Positions 34,880 to 44,116 of a DNA stretch of 64,000 bases are shown one piece after another. The DNA is taken from positions 4,064,001 through 4,128,000 of the forward strand of contig NZ_CP137640.1 of the NCBI RefSeq assembly GCF_036670025.1, written 5' to 3'. Below the pieces are notes generated by a model that was given only the letters and a program-made list of their open reading frames with translations, did no database searches and was not told the DNA's origin. Position 1 is the stretch's first letter; the number at the start of each line of letters is the position of its first letter. A program made the position numbers and the translations under genes. Origin of the DNA: Bacillus_BD oryzisoli (GTDB taxonomy: Bacteria > Bacillota > Bacilli > Bacillales > Cytobacillaceae).

Positions 34880-35413
34880 TTAGAAAAAGTTGTGCAGGTT
34901 TTGTGTTCCAATTACGGCATGATCAGGATAGATAGTTCTTTTAGCAATTTTCCAATCATGGCCATCTCTTTGTAAAATATCCACTCGTTCACCTGTTAGT
35001 TGATCATTTATTATTTGATTGCCCCGATTTCGGACAAATTGAAAATAGCTTCTTACTTCTAATTCATTTTCGTTCCTGCCCTTTCTGATACGGACATGAC
35101 TGATAAAATGGCGGGTGCGTGAAGGCGGATCATTGGACCATGCTGATTTCGTATACAAGCGGTCAACTCTCGTTTTCATTGTTGTATAGTCATCTTCAAA
35201 GTAGCTCATTTCATCAATGATGTCAGGTCCGCTTGAGCTCTCACGTGTCACCCTTGCAGGCATGCGGTAGATAATGTCTTCGGAAAGCATCTGAAACCAT
35301 GATTGATAATCTCTTAAATCTAATAGCTCTGCTTCACGATAGTAAAACAGCGTGATTTCATTTTGTAATTCTAAATCCAGGACATATTGATTTTGCTCCT
35401 GTATTTTCACCAT
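34880..35413 (-). CDS. Ring-hydroxylating dioxygenase beta subunit (first pair)
   Basis: About 177 residues with the small-subunit NTF2-like fold (ITLFYYREAELLDLRDYQSWFQMLSEDIIYRMP style N-terminal half, RTRHFISHVRIRKG, RVDILQRDGHDWKIAKRTIY). The ATG at 35413 follows AGAGGAGG; an ATG at 35434 overlaps the stop of the alpha gene and has no site. It pairs with the alpha subunit directly upstream. Confidence 0.88.
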   Translation of the reverse strand: MVKIQEQNQYVLDLELQNEITLFYYREAELLDLRDYQSWFQMLSEDIIYRMPARVTRESSSGPDIIDEMSYFEDDYTTMKTRVDRLYTKSAWSNDPPSRTRHFISHVRIRKGRNENELEVRSYFQFVRNRGNQIINDQLTGERVDILQRDGHDWKIAKRTIYPDHAVIGTQNLHNFF

Positions 35414-35430
35414 GAATGTACCTCCTCTAA

Positions 35431-36771
35431 TCATGATTCTTTTGAAAGTAATTCCTGCCAGTATTCATAAAAGCCTCTGTGTACCACATCAAGGAAGGTT
35501 GTCGGATAAGCAATTCCCGGCCCTGGAAAATCGTCAACAGGTTCAACGAAATCCATTCCCATTAAATAATTCACCACATTATTGAAATGTAGGTTCTTAT
35601 CCCGAGCGGTTACTCCTTTGCTTGCATCCGCAAGCCTTGTCCATAGTTCCGTGTCATCCTGCTCCAATGTTCCTCCTGGGCCAAAAGTGTTCACGTATCT
35701 TTTGTAAGAATTTTCTTTAAATTCTTGCGGTGCCTCTTTATCAACCAATATCCATGACCATGCTTCAATCTTGTCCGGCCCAAGCGGACGCCATTGCCTA
35801 ATGGTTAAAAAGTTCGTTAGGTTCTCATGCTCTCCCTTTCCATGCATTGGACTTAAGAAAGAGAGATTTGGAAAGCAGTTCCCATTGAACACCATGGTAT
35901 TTTTAAATACAGATAGCTGCTCTTCTGTTAGATTTTCTTGAAACATCGGCCACATTTCTTCAGGGAGACCCTGATATGGCGGAATTGAAACAGATGCCGG
36001 CGGCTGAATCACGTTTAATCCATGACCGTGCTCTAATTGAATTTGATAGCCGTTACTTGCAAATAACGGATCCTTTGGACTGATTCCAAGTTCAACGGTA
36101 GAGCGGTGTGTCATCGCTGTATGATAGGCATCACCTACAAACACTTCCGCGCTTACCTTCCAATTGGTATCCACTACCCAGCGCTGCGGTGCTCCGATGA
36201 CTTCCATTCCTTTATTACTGCGGCCCAGCATAATATCAAAATACCATTTAAGTCCGCCTAGAAATTCTTCCAATGGTTCAGCATCCGGATTAAGGGCGGC
36301 AAAAATTAATCCATGATAGCTTTCAACCTTTGGAACTTTCCTGAGCCCCCACTCCTTTTTATCCATTTCTTCACCATATAATTTATTTCCAGCAAGAATC
36401 CCGACCAGTTCTCCTTCAATGTTATAGGTCCAGCCATGATATGGACATGTAAAGGTTTTCTTATTGCCTAGGTCCGCTGTACACAGGTGAACACCGCGGT
36501 GTGTACAAGAATTGATAAATGCGTTTATTTCCCCCTCGCTATTTCGAATTAACAAAACAGGGTCATGTACAATCCATCTGGATACATAATCTCCTTTATT
36601 CGGAATTTCAGATTCATGAGCGACAAAATACCATGTTTTACTGAAGATCTTTTCAATTTCTAATTGATGGATCTCCGGGTCGGTCATAATCCATTGCGGG
36701 AGTTTTCCCGTTTGAAGCTGGTCTTTAATAGTTGATAAATGGTCTTTATTAACGGTTCTATTCAATTTCAT
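35431..36771 (-). CDS. Rieske ring-hydroxylating oxygenase alpha subunit (first pair)
   Basis: 446 residues, typical of naphthalene/biphenyl dioxygenase large subunits. Rieske ligands are C89-x-H91 (CTHRGV) and C109-x2-H112 (CPYHGW). The mononuclear iron site is D214, H217, H222 in GDAYHTAMTH. It should dihydroxylate an aromatic ring using electrons from a ferredoxin. It is the first oxygenase after the aldehyde dehydrogenase gene in transcription order and overlaps no gene upstream. No matching cis-dihydrodiol dehydrogenase is seen in the window, which would be expected if it starts a naphthalene-type pathway. Confidence 0.93.
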   Translation of the reverse strand: MKLNRTVNKDHLSTIKDQLQTGKLPQWIMTDPEIHQLEIEKIFSKTWYFVAHESEIPNKGDYVSRWIVHDPVLLIRNSEGEINAFINSCTHRGVHLCTADLGNKKTFTCPYHGWTYNIEGELVGILAGNKLYGEEMDKKEWGLRKVPKVESYHGLIFAALNPDAEPLEEFLGGLKWYFDIMLGRSNKGMEVIGAPQRWVVDTNWKVSAEVFVGDAYHTAMTHRSTVELGISPKDPLFASNGYQIQLEHGHGLNVIQPPASVSIPPYQGLPEEMWPMFQENLTEEQLSVFKNTMVFNGNCFPNLSFLSPMHGKGEHENLTNFLTIRQWRPLGPDKIEAWSWILVDKEAPQEFKENSYKRYVNTFGPGGTLEQDDTELWTRLADASKGVTARDKNLHFNNVVNYLMGMDFVEPVDDFPGPGIAYPTTFLDVVHRGFYEYWQELLSKES

Positions 36772-36793
36772 TTCACACCCTTTTTATATGAAT

Positions 36794-38248
36794 TTAGCAT
36801 TCTTTCAGCATACGAATGGCTTGATATTCGACGTATTCAGAGAAACCGATTTCTGTCCTTTCTCTGCCAAGTCCGCTCTGTTTAACACCGCCAAACGGCA
36901 TATCTAATGAAAGGGAATCCACATTATGACTGTTGATGAAGGTACCGCCCGCTTCTATTTTCCGGGCTACGGCTAATGCACGCTCTTGATCCTCTGACCA
37001 TACGGAAGAACACAAACCAAATTCAGTTCCATTCGCCATTTCAATCGCTTCATCAATTGAGTTGTATGAGATTAAAGGAATAACAGGTCCAAATTGCTCA
37101 CTCACAACCAATTCATGACGAGGATCAATATCCCGAACAATCGATGGCAGCATATAATAGCCGTTTTGCCATTGCTCTGAATCGACTTTTTTCCCTAGCT
37201 GTCTGACCGTCGCACCTGATTGCCGTGCTTTTTCAGCTAAGCCTTGAACATAATTATATTGCTTCTGATTAATTAAAGGCCCAAATGTTGTTCTTTCGTC
37301 CAAACCATGTCCAACTTGATACTCATTGACGATATCAGACATCGTTTCATATACGGCATCCAGCATATGGTTTGGAACATAAACGCGCTTGACAGCAAAG
37401 CAGATTTGACCTGCTCTAGTGAAAATTCCTTTACATAACCTAGGCATGATTATATTTACATCTGCATCATCCAAAATAATTGCTGGGTCATTCCCCCCAA
37501 GCTCTAAACTGACCTTTTTAATCGTGGATGCTGCACTAGCCATGATGGAGCTGCCCGTTTGCGTTCCACCAGTAAAAGAAATTTTTCCTACTAAAGGATG
37601 TTCGGTTAATGTAATCGTGACATTTGATCGTCCATTCACCACATTGATCACACCATGCGGAAGAACTTTCGCCATCGCTTTTAAAGCTAAAGTCAAGGCA
37701 ACAGGAGCATCACGTGAAGGCTTGACAACTACTGTATTTCCGGCTAATAATGCTGGAGCTAATTTGGACATGGTCAATATGATTGGAGAATTCCATGGGA
37801 CAATTAAGCCAATGACCCCAATCGGATTCTTTTCAATGCTCATCCAGCTCACTGTATTTTCAAACCTTGATGGTTCGAGAAACGCTTCTGCGCGATCTGC
37901 CATATTGTGAATCATACTAGCCCCTCTAATAAAATCTGCAGTGGATTCCTTAACAGTCCCCCCATTTTCTCTTATCAGTAATGGTCTTAAGGATTCTGTT
38001 GATTCTTCCAATACGACTGCTGCCTGCTTAATCAGCTTGATTCGTTCTGCAACTGGGACTTCTCTCCATTCCCGAAAGGCCTGAAATGCTGTTTGAACAG
38101 CCTGGTCAGCCGTTTCACTTGTGCCTTTCGCTACCTTTGCTACTATATCTGTAAAAATCCCTGGATCATAAACATCGAAATATTCAGTCGATTGAACTTC
38201 TTGATGACCAAAAAAATTATCAATTTTTTCTACTGCAGCTTTGATCAA
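36794..38248 (-). CDS. NAD(P)-dependent aldehyde dehydrogenase
   Basis: 484 residues with E249 (LELGGNDP) and nucleophile C283 (GQICFAVKR), 34 residues apart as in the family. PWNSPIILTMSKLAPALLAGN is the cofactor-binding region. Within this operon it could oxidise the aromatic aldehyde released by the NahE-like aldolase, as salicylaldehyde dehydrogenase does in naphthalene breakdown. General aldehyde dehydrogenase activity on other semialdehydes is an alternative. Confidence 0.9.
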   Translation of the reverse strand: MIKAAVEKIDNFFGHQEVQSTEYFDVYDPGIFTDIVAKVAKGTSETADQAVQTAFQAFREWREVPVAERIKLIKQAAVVLEESTESLRPLLIRENGGTVKESTADFIRGASMIHNMADRAEAFLEPSRFENTVSWMSIEKNPIGVIGLIVPWNSPIILTMSKLAPALLAGNTVVVKPSRDAPVALTLALKAMAKVLPHGVINVVNGRSNVTITLTEHPLVGKISFTGGTQTGSSIMASAASTIKKVSLELGGNDPAIILDDADVNIIMPRLCKGIFTRAGQICFAVKRVYVPNHMLDAVYETMSDIVNEYQVGHGLDERTTFGPLINQKQYNYVQGLAEKARQSGATVRQLGKKVDSEQWQNGYYMLPSIVRDIDPRHELVVSEQFGPVIPLISYNSIDEAIEMANGTEFGLCSSVWSEDQERALAVARKIEAGGTFINSHNVDSLSLDMPFGGVKQSGLGRERTEIGFSEYVEYQAIRMLKEC

Positions 38249-38310
38249 GATGGAATACCTCCTTAATATCGTTTTTATACTAGATTTGAAGAATGCATCT
38301 TATCACTTCA

Positions 38311-39633
38311 TTAAGAATGCATTTGGATTTCTCTTCGCGACACTCTTTGGTCAACATGAACCAATTCATCCTTTTCTGCTGAACAAGGCAGATAGACATG
38401 AAACGCTGTTCCTTTCCCCTTTTCACTGTTCACTTTGATTTGTCCGTTTAATTGCTGAATCACTCGATAAGCCACCATTAACCCCAATCCAGTTCCTTTC
38501 TGGCCTTTCGTTGTAAAATATGGTTTTCCTAAGCGCTTCATTTGCACTTCGTCCATCCCCAACCCTGTATCTTGTATCACAATTTCATGTTGGTTCTTAT
38601 GCTTCTTCATCGTAATGATTAATTCTCCACCATTTGGCATGGCTTCGACCGCATTTTTCATCATATTTAAGAGAGCCTGCTGAACCACTCTTTTTTCACC
38701 TATAATGGAAAAAGGAAGAAGATCCTTTTTCACTTCAATGGAATTCATATGAGAAAGAGGATTAAGAATCTCAATTAATTCCGTCAGTAATTGTTCTACG
38801 TTAATTTTTTCCACCTTTTCTGGTGCTGGTTTGGCAAAGGTGAGAAAATCGCGAATGATCAAATCCGATCTTTCCAGTTCATTTAAAGCAATTTCGATAT
38901 ATTTCTGTTTTTTGGGATCCTTCTCGTCCTCTTGTAACAGCTGGATAAAGCCTTTGGCACCTGTTAAACCATTTCAAATTTCATGTGCGACGGATGCACT
39001 TAAATGACTGACCATTTCCATTTTTTCCATTTCAAGCAATTCATTTTTTAAGTGATGATTTAAAATGATTTTTTCGTACGTCCAAACCGTCAGGATGATA
39101 CATACTAATTTAATCAAGGCACCCATTAAAATAATGTTGAAAGGAGCTTCTAAGTGAAACATGTAATTATTAATCAACACACTGAAGAACATATGAATGA
39201 ATAAAATACCAATTGAAATCCATAATTTTTGACTCCTACGGGCTTTTAAAAAAGGATGGTAAAAAAGGATGGTTAATAACGGGATTAATGCATAGATAGA
39301 TGCTGTAATCCAAGAGGTTTCATTAATCCCTAAACATAGCCGGACAAAAAAACCACAAATATATAAGCAAAAACTGGCTAAGGGTCCCCCATAAAGACTA
39401 GCGACAATAAACGGTACAACACGGATATCATAATTAATGCCTTCATTACTGGAGAATGGAAAAAAGACGAAAAAGATAAAAGAAACCAGTCCTGATAAGA
39501 ATACAAATAATTTGATATCCTTCTTTGTAAATTCTTTTCTGTAAACCTCTAGAAAAAGCTGTGTCAAAAAAAGCATGACGAGGAGAAAGAGTACATTGAC
39601 CAAAATATCGCTCATAAGAAAAATCCCAAACAT
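38311..39633 (-). pseudogene. KinB-like sensor histidine kinase interrupted by in-frame TGA
   Basis: The N-terminal part has five or six membrane helices of the 5TMR-LYT sensor type (DIRVVPFIVASLYGGPLASF), as in KinB and LytS. It runs to the phosphorylation site SASVAHEI and then meets TGA (38974-38976). In the same frame the rest of the kinase continues (NGLTGAKGFIQLL...), with N, G1 and G2 boxes (NMMKNAVEAMPNGG, DTGLGMDE, GTGLGLMVAYRV). TGA most simply replaces CGA (Arg of HEIRNP), and the following Pro is also lost, so decay seems real. Read through, the protein would be 440 residues. It lies inside the aromatic operon. Confidence 0.8.
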
Positions 39634-39698
39634 TTAAAATCTAATGATCTAGTTAGTCATTCGATCCAAGAATCAGTGAGATTTTAGATCGACGATAA

Positions 39699-41039
39699 TT
39701 ATTTAACTGGATGTTTTAATCGTATCAGCCCTTTACCATCGCTGTATTCAACGCGCGTCCCAAATGGTGCTGACAACTCTCCTAAATATTCAATAATCTG
39801 TTCTCCTAACTCCCCTTCAGCAAGCCTTGGAATGCCGCCGGTCGAGCGCGGTTTATGATCCATGGTGACTGGATAAAGGACTAGTTCGGTAAATTCTCCT
39901 GCCTCATTAAACGTACACACAGGGATGATAGAGCCGAATACTTTCACTGCAAAATGTCCACCCGGCGGGTTTAATGGTTTTGGCAGAGCATCACGGGCAT
40001 CGAAACCGTCTGCCGTCGTCGCATGGCCGTTTTTCAACTCTGGTGCATAACCTGGTCTGGCAAAGAAATCAGCCGGCAGTCTTGTAACGGTGCTGCTCAT
40101 GGCAAAGAAATCACCTGGATCATAAAAGATTGGTTTGCCGTTATAGATTTCAATTCCTCTTAATGGCGCATGGCTGCCCTGTCCGACAAAGACACTTGCA
40201 CCTGCGTCAATACATGACTTAGCAAAGGATTGGACAAACTCTGCCGGTACATTCAAGCCTTTTTCCGGATGCATTTCATGACTATGCAGGGCGACAATCA
40301 CATGATCTGCCTGTCTTGCCGCTTCTTTGATCGCTTTTAGATTCCCTACTGCATCGTCCTCATCCACTACAGTTGTAATCCCCGGTTCATCTCTTTCGAC
40401 AAATCGTTGAATTGCCATCATCAATCCAGGCGGGTTAAAATACCATTCCTTTCTATTATTTGCAATTCCCCAGCCCATCTTATAGGCAAGATCTTTCACC
40501 GTTTCAATAATCGTACGGTCTGCACTATAGTAATAGCGAAGCGGATTTAGTCCCGGTCTGCCCTTCACATCCTGCCTTGTTTCTCCTGCTCTCGCCCAGC
40601 CGGTGAAAGTAGAACTCATGGATATAAGAGCGACTCTTCCTTTTGGTGTCTCAAGATATTTCGGTTCCCTGGCTTCTCCCAAATTTCTGCCTGTGCCAGC
40701 GTGTACGAGACCTGCTTCATCAAGAGCTTTCCAAGTAGAGAATAAACCTCCGTAGGAATAATCTAAGCAATGGTTCGAAGCATGTGAAACCATATCAAAC
40801 CCTGCCCATTTCAATTCATCAGCTACAAAACGAGGTGAGCGCATCCACGTCCAGCCGGCCTCCGCGGCAGGATAGACTTCAGGTCCGTCATAATCATGAA
40901 TATTAGATTCAAAATGAGTATAGGATACATCTGCATTTCTAAGTACATTGACTAGCGATAGAAATCCTGGATCTTGTTGAACGGATATCCGGCGGTTGAT
41001 AATGGAATCACCTGTCACTGCAATCTTAAAACCTTTCAT
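39699..41039 (-). CDS. CapA-family (metallophosphatase-fold) protein A
   Basis: 446 residues of the CapA/PgsA family, a calcineurin-like phosphoesterase fold named after poly-gamma-glutamate synthesis. Metal-site stretches are VTGDSIINRR at the start, HASNHCLDYSYGG, ALHSHEMHP and GQGSHAPLRGIEIYNGKPIFY. It has no signal peptide or membrane anchor, unlike PgsA, so a cytoplasmic role is likely. The ATG at 41039 follows GGAGG; an upstream frame extension has no site. Its place between ETF and oxygenase genes suggests a catabolic step, perhaps hydrolysis, that is not described for the family. Confidence 0.8.
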   Translation of the reverse strand: MKGFKIAVTGDSIINRRISVQQDPGFLSLVNVLRNADVSYTHFESNIHDYDGPEVYPAAEAGWTWMRSPRFVADELKWAGFDMVSHASNHCLDYSYGGLFSTWKALDEAGLVHAGTGRNLGEAREPKYLETPKGRVALISMSSTFTGWARAGETRQDVKGRPGLNPLRYYYSADRTIIETVKDLAYKMGWGIANNRKEWYFNPPGLMMAIQRFVERDEPGITTVVDEDDAVGNLKAIKEAARQADHVIVALHSHEMHPEKGLNVPAEFVQSFAKSCIDAGASVFVGQGSHAPLRGIEIYNGKPIFYDPGDFFAMSSTVTRLPADFFARPGYAPELKNGHATTADGFDARDALPKPLNPPGGHFAVKVFGSIIPVCTFNEAGEFTELVLYPVTMDHKPRSTGGIPRLAEGELGEQIIEYLGELSAPFGTRVEYSDGKGLIRLKHPVK

Positions 41040-41198
41040 AAGATACCTCCATTGAATATATGTATTTTTTGCACCTCTCCGGTAAGATGCCAGGGGAGTA
41101 AAGAACAAGCATGATACTTTGTAAAACCTGACATCTTAGCGAGTGTGTAGCAAAAGCTTTTATCAATCATAGATAAGCAAACTAACAGTCTAGTAAAA

Positions 41199-42317
41199 CT
41201 ACTCTCCTGGTTGGATTAATACTTCGTCTCCGTCCCAGCTAAACTTGACAGAAAGGTTTTCACTCTTTGAAATATCTTCTATATAGTTAAACACTCCCTG
41301 GGCTAACTGATCATCTTTTACCACGATTTCCGGTTCACAATTATTGTTGATATAGCAAGGAATATACGTAACCTTCTTAATTTCTCCGTCCTCAATATAG
41401 GCCTTGGCAATCATCGTGTTTCTTGCCTCACGGGAAACATAGCCCTTTGGCATCTCCGGATCAGCCGTTACATTATATCTCTCTAATAATCCTGTTGGAG
41501 GTCCTCCTGGTCCATCAGCAGTACCAGGTCCAATCTCTGCTGCAAAATTACCTGTAGAGTAGAAAATGGCTTTTCCTTTATACATTTCAATTCCTTTTGC
41601 AATATGGGTATGAGTGCCGAGAATTAAATCCGCTCCTGCATCAATCGCAGCATGACCGACTTCATGGCAATACATTGGAATGACTGCCGGAATCATATGC
41701 TGGCCCCAGTGATAGGACACGACTACAACATCCACTTCCTGCTTTAATTTCTTGATATCCTCAACCATTGCCTCTAGATCTTCCTTATAGGCCATGGATA
41801 CAATCCGTGGAGGTGTTCCAGGCTGATAGTCAATCTGATCATAAATGGTCCAAATGCGTACAGGGGCGAGACCTGATTTTTTCGCATCGGCTTCAAAGCC
41901 TTTAGGATGAACGCAAGAGTAGGCTAAAAAGCCAACCTTTGTCCCATCTCGATCCAGAATCACTGGTTTTCTAGCTTCCTCAATATTCCTACCCACACCG
42001 CAATACGGCAGGTTGACCTCATCTAATTTGTCCATGGTGTCAATTAAATTTTCTCTGCCCCAGTCTAACGTGTGGTTATTCGCTAATGAAAGGACATCAA
42101 AGCCTCCGTAAAGCAGGGCTGGAATATTGCGGCTGGCAGAATAGGTGGCGCTGCCGCGAATTGCATAACCAATATCGGAATAGGTTTGATCACAATTGGC
42201 AAACGTAATATCTCCTGCGCGCATCACTTCAGCTACATGCTGAAATATTGTTTCTGGTTCTTCCCGGTCAATGATGACATCTCCAACTCCAAGGACCGTA
42301 ATTGGTTTCTTTGACAT
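41199..42317 (-). CDS. CapA-family (metallophosphatase-fold) protein B
   Basis: 372 residues, a second CapA-type protein: VLGVGDVIIDREEP, LANNHTLDWGRENL, SYHWGQHMIP and GTHTHIAKGIEMYKGKAIFYSTGNF are the metal-site and fold motifs. Like its neighbour it lacks a signal peptide. The two differ clearly in sequence, so they are not a recent duplication and may have distinct or joint roles. It follows the ETF alpha gene by 32 bases in the same transcript. Confidence 0.82.
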   Translation of the reverse strand: MSKKPITVLGVGDVIIDREEPETIFQHVAEVMRAGDITFANCDQTYSDIGYAIRGSATYSASRNIPALLYGGFDVLSLANNHTLDWGRENLIDTMDKLDEVNLPYCGVGRNIEEARKPVILDRDGTKVGFLAYSCVHPKGFEADAKKSGLAPVRIWTIYDQIDYQPGTPPRIVSMAYKEDLEAMVEDIKKLKQEVDVVVVSYHWGQHMIPAVIPMYCHEVGHAAIDAGADLILGTHTHIAKGIEMYKGKAIFYSTGNFAAEIGPGTADGPGGPPTGLLERYNVTADPEMPKGYVSREARNTMIAKAYIEDGEIKKVTYIPCYINNNCEPEIVVKDDQLAQGVFNYIEDISKSENLSVKFSWDGDEVLIQPGE

Positions 42318-42349
42318 AGTCTCTCCTCCAATTTTCCACTTTGTATTTT

Positions 42350-43339
42350 TTAGGCTTGTGGGACGCTTTCCAAAAAGGCCGGAACCACTTCCATAATGTC
42401 ACCGACAATTCCGCAATCAGCTACCCTGAATATAGGGGCATTCGGATCGTTATTAATCGCAATGATATATTGTGAATCAACCATCCCGGCCACATGCTGG
42501 GAAGCTCCTGAAATTCCTAATGCAATGTAAATTTTCGGACGGACAATCCGGCCTGAAATCCCCACATGGCATTCATGCGGCAGCCATCCCATATCTGTAA
42601 TTGGCCGGGAGCCGCTCACAGTTCCATTCAGCTTTTCAGCCAATTTTCTTGCCAGCTCGATGTTTTCTTTCGTTCCAATCCCCCTGCCAACAGACACCAG
42701 GATTTCCGCTTTTGTGATATCAATTCCTTCAATGGTAGGACTAAGTATGGATAAAATTTTGGCTCGAATTTCTGCAGCCTTTTGATCCTGCTGGACAGCG
42801 ATGACTTTAGCAGGCAGAAAACTTCCTTCGATGGCCGGTAAGTAATTTTTCTGTACACTTGCAATCAGCGGTAATTCGTTCACCTCTAGTTTGGCAAATA
42901 CATCACCGTTAAACATCGGTCTTGTCATAAACAGACTGTTATTTTCATATATGATATCCACACAATTACTGAGTAGGTTTGTCCCTAATCGTTTAGATAA
43001 AATCGGTCCTAATTCCATGCCTAAATACGTATATCCAACTAATAATAAGGAAGGTTTTTGCACTTTCATGAATTCGGTAACGGTATTTACATATACTTCA
43101 GGGTGATAGGGTTCAAACTCTTTATCATCCACCACATAGATATGATTGAAGCCTTTATCCGATAATTGATGGACAGGGGACTCAAGGTCATGACCTAAAA
43201 TCAATGCGTTGAGTTCACACTCCCATTGATCGGCAAGTTGTCTGCCTCGGCTTGCCATTTGCAGGGCCAATGTATCTAGTTCACCATTTTTTGCTTCCGC
43301 TAATATGAAGATATTGTTATATTCCTTATCTGGCTGCAT
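42350..43339 (-). CDS. etfA: Electron transfer flavoprotein alpha subunit
   Basis: About 329 residues: an N-terminal nucleotide-fold domain and the conserved FAD-binding C-terminal domain (VGRGIGTKENIELARKLA, GSRPITDMGWLPHECHVGISG, YIALGISGASQHVAGM, IAINNDPNAPIFRVADCGIVGD). The ATG at 43339 follows GAGGAGG and lies inside the end of the beta gene, so the two are translationally coupled. It carries electrons from a dehydrogenase, probably the FAD enzyme encoded upstream, to the quinone pool or another acceptor. Confidence 0.93.
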   Translation of the reverse strand: MQPDKEYNNIFILAEAKNGELDTLALQMASRGRQLADQWECELNALILGHDLESPVHQLSDKGFNHIYVVDDKEFEPYHPEVYVNTVTEFMKVQKPSLLLVGYTYLGMELGPILSKRLGTNLLSNCVDIIYENNSLFMTRPMFNGDVFAKLEVNELPLIASVQKNYLPAIEGSFLPAKVIAVQQDQKAAEIRAKILSILSPTIEGIDITKAEILVSVGRGIGTKENIELARKLAEKLNGTVSGSRPITDMGWLPHECHVGISGRIVRPKIYIALGISGASQHVAGMVDSQYIIAINNDPNAPIFRVADCGIVGDIMEVVPAFLESVPQA

Positions 43340-44093
43340 CAGCAATCCTCCTCATTAAGACAGTTGAAATTTCTTCAAGGTTTCCTTCAATGATTTCACA
43401 GGCCTCATTGACTGGCGGATCAAATAGATCAACAATGCGAAATGCATCACTCGAATTTCCGTCTTGATTCAATCCCAGGCTATCAAGAGTCATGGATTCT
43501 ACTTTCTTCTTTCGAGCCTGCAGTACTTTCATAACAGATGCTTGGCTAATCGGCTTTGTCGTCGATTGAACAGATATTAATGAAGGAAATGGTAAACCAA
43601 GCACTTCATATTGACCCTGTCCAAGCTCAGAGGTTGCCTTTATGATAGGCTGATCCTCATCATAATCAATATTTGTCACCACAAAAGCATGGGGCAGCTG
43701 TAATTCTTCAGCCAGCAGCATCGCTGTTTTAGCTGCCATTGCATCGCTCGATTCCACGCCAGTGAGGACAAGATCACAGTCAAGCTGCTGAATGGCTTTT
43801 GCTAAAATCTCTGCGGCTTGATCGGCTTGATCGGAGCTGACCCTAATGACTCGGTCAGCCCCCTTTGCCATTGATTGATATAACATTTCCTGCGACGTTA
43901 AACCGCCCACTGTTAAGACAATAACCTCTGCACCATATTCTTTTTTTAGAAATAAGGCTTCTTCTAAAGCTGCTTCATCCGATTCATTCATCACTAACGC
44001 ACTGCCGTCATAGTTAATTTTCTTGTTTTGTTCATCATATTCGAGATTATCGACCCAAGTCGGAACGGCTTTGCAGCAAACTACAACGCGCAT
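43326..44093 (-). CDS. etfB: Electron transfer flavoprotein beta subunit
   Basis: 255 residues of the ETF beta family (VVVCCKAVPTWVDNLEYD at the start, MNESDEAALEEALFLKKEYGAEVIVLTVGG, ADRVIRVSSDQ). It binds AMP and forms a heterodimer with the alpha subunit. It follows the FAD dehydrogenase gene by 23 bases. A private ETF inside a catabolic operon points to a dedicated dehydrogenase partner. Confidence 0.92.
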   Translation of the reverse strand: MRVVVCCKAVPTWVDNLEYDEQNKKINYDGSALVMNESDEAALEEALFLKKEYGAEVIVLTVGGLTSQEMLYQSMAKGADRVIRVSSDQADQAAEILAKAIQQLDCDLVLTGVESSDAMAAKTAMLLAEELQLPHAFVVTNIDYDEDQPIIKATSELGQGQYEVLGLPFPSLISVQSTTKPISQASVMKVLQARKKKVESMTLDSLGLNQDGNSSDAFRIVDLFDPPVNEACEIIEGNLEEISTVLMRRIADAAR

Positions 44094-44116
44094 TCTATCA
44101 CTCCTTCAACACTGTA

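Noticed and set aside
37419..37910. 163-codon plus-strand frame within the aldehyde dehydrogenase gene
   Set aside because: Opposite strand of a strongly supported gene with catalytic residues in place.
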